Source: an uncultured Roseburia sp.
GTDB lineage: Bacteria > Bacillota_A > Clostridia > Lachnospirales > Lachnospiraceae
Assembly (NCBI GenBank): GCA_900753715.1
Contig: CAAEAE010000103.1
Span: 124,001-188,000 of the forward strand
Reading direction: 5' to 3'
Length of the DNA stretch: 64,000 bases
Of this stretch, positions 63,641 through 64,000 are shown in pieces. Both the position numbers and the translations under genes were made by a program. A model generated the notes under the pieces. It did not search any database. It was not told the origin of the DNA and saw nothing but the letters and a program-made list of their open reading frames with translations. Position 1 is the first letter of the stretch, and each line of letters opens with the position of its first letter.

Positions 63641-64000
63641 ATGAAAAAGAAAAAAGACGAATTTTACTACAAAAATTTGAGTGCCTGTGTGGAGATTTCC
63701 TATCAGGCGGCACTGTTTCTGCGGGAGACGATTGCCTGCTATGACAGGGAGGGCCTTAAGGAAAAGCTGGATGTGATGCATGAGCTTGAGCAGAAGGGGG
63801 ATGCGAAGAAGCATAAGATGATGGCGGCGTTAAGCCAGGCATTTATCACACCCATCGAGCGGGAGGATCTGGTGGCATTGTCCGGCTATCTGGATGATAT
63901 TACAGATGCAGTAGAAGAAATCCTGGTTCAGATTTATATGTGCAATGTGGAATTTATCCGCACAGACACGCTTCCGATGGTAGAGCTTCTGGTTGCCTGC
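63641..64000 (+). CDS. DUF47/PhoU-like Pit accessory protein, cut by the window end
   Basis: The first 120 codons are visible without a stop. GGAG lies seven bases before ATG 63641. The sequence (KDEFYYKNLSACVEISYQA, then LEQKGDAKKHKMM and FITPIEREDLVALSGYLDDI) is typical of DUF47 (PhoU-like) proteins, helical regulators encoded beside Pit transporters. ITPIEREDL and the following helix are the family's metal-binding segment. Confidence 0.92.
   Translation, partial: MKKKKDEFYYKNLSACVEISYQAALFLRETIACYDREGLKEKLDVMHELEQKGDAKKHKMMAALSQAFITPIEREDLVALSGYLDDITDAVEEILVQIYMCNVEFIRTDTLPMVELLVAC

Overview
The window looks like a contiguous piece of chromosome from an anaerobic, motile, monoderm member of the Clostridia, most likely Lachnospiraceae. 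This rests on the gene types: LL-diaminopimelate aminotransferase (DapL), a four-subunit 2-oxoacid:ferredoxin oxidoreductase, a MetH lacking its reactivation domain, AgrA/AgrC-type two-component genes, cell-surface proteins with InlB-type repeats, and strong AAGGAGG-type ribosome sites with TTGACA/TATAAT promoters. The genus cannot be named from the sequence alone. I saw no rRNA, tRNA, insertion sequence, prophage or CRISPR array, and no convincing pseudogene.

Layout. 0-5 kb: end of a probable purC, then purF and purB, a strong bidirectional terminator, and on the minus strand a DegV protein and a LacI-type sensor domain without its DNA-binding part. 5-16.5 kb: a compact Tad-like (type IVb pilus / type II secretion-related) operon with a degenerate TadZ-like protein, TadA ATPase, a TadB/TadC-type membrane protein, four short pilin-like membrane peptides or proteins, two more pseudopilin-like proteins, then a 1174-residue exported protein. 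A separate promoter drives an 828-residue surface protein. Both large proteins carry InlB repeats. 16.5-28.5 kb: a signalling block with a LytTR regulator and GHKL kinase, two ABC half-transporters, a TPR-GGDEF protein, an OmpR/kinase pair, a lipoprotein and CheV. 28.5-37 kb: an acidic membrane protein translationally coupled to hisH-hisF, then ung, a FliD-C-like protein, mnmA and metH. 37-43.8 kb: a minus-strand membrane protein, the porGDAB-lysR group and a minus-strand CorC/HlyC-type CBS protein.

43.9-51.2 kb: guaB (minus), a eukaryotic-type hisA, glnA with an ANTAR regulator, dapL, and a heavy-metal exporter with a Fur-family regulator. 51.4-58.4 kb: typA (minus), a tandem OB-fold SSB-like protein, pepP, a ZIP transporter, a zinc-ribbon protein, a YdcF-like protein and RNase H. 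58.3-64 kb: an AraR-type GntR/LacI hybrid regulator, a BMP-family binding lipoprotein followed at once by a chemoreceptor, and a Pit phosphate transporter with its DUF47 partner, which runs off the end.

How it fits together. Housekeeping nucleotide, histidine, nitrogen and lysine/cell-wall synthesis genes alternate with sensing and surface functions. The points most worth following up are the reduced Tad-like locus with its pilin-like micro-proteins and giant InlB-repeat partners, the split histidine pathway (hisH-hisF without a bacterial hisA between them, and a eukaryotic-type hisA 15 kb away), a metal-exporter leader with a Fur-type operator followed by a terminator hairpin, a terminator-like stem lying across the start codon of the Pit gene, and a binding-protein/chemoreceptor pair.
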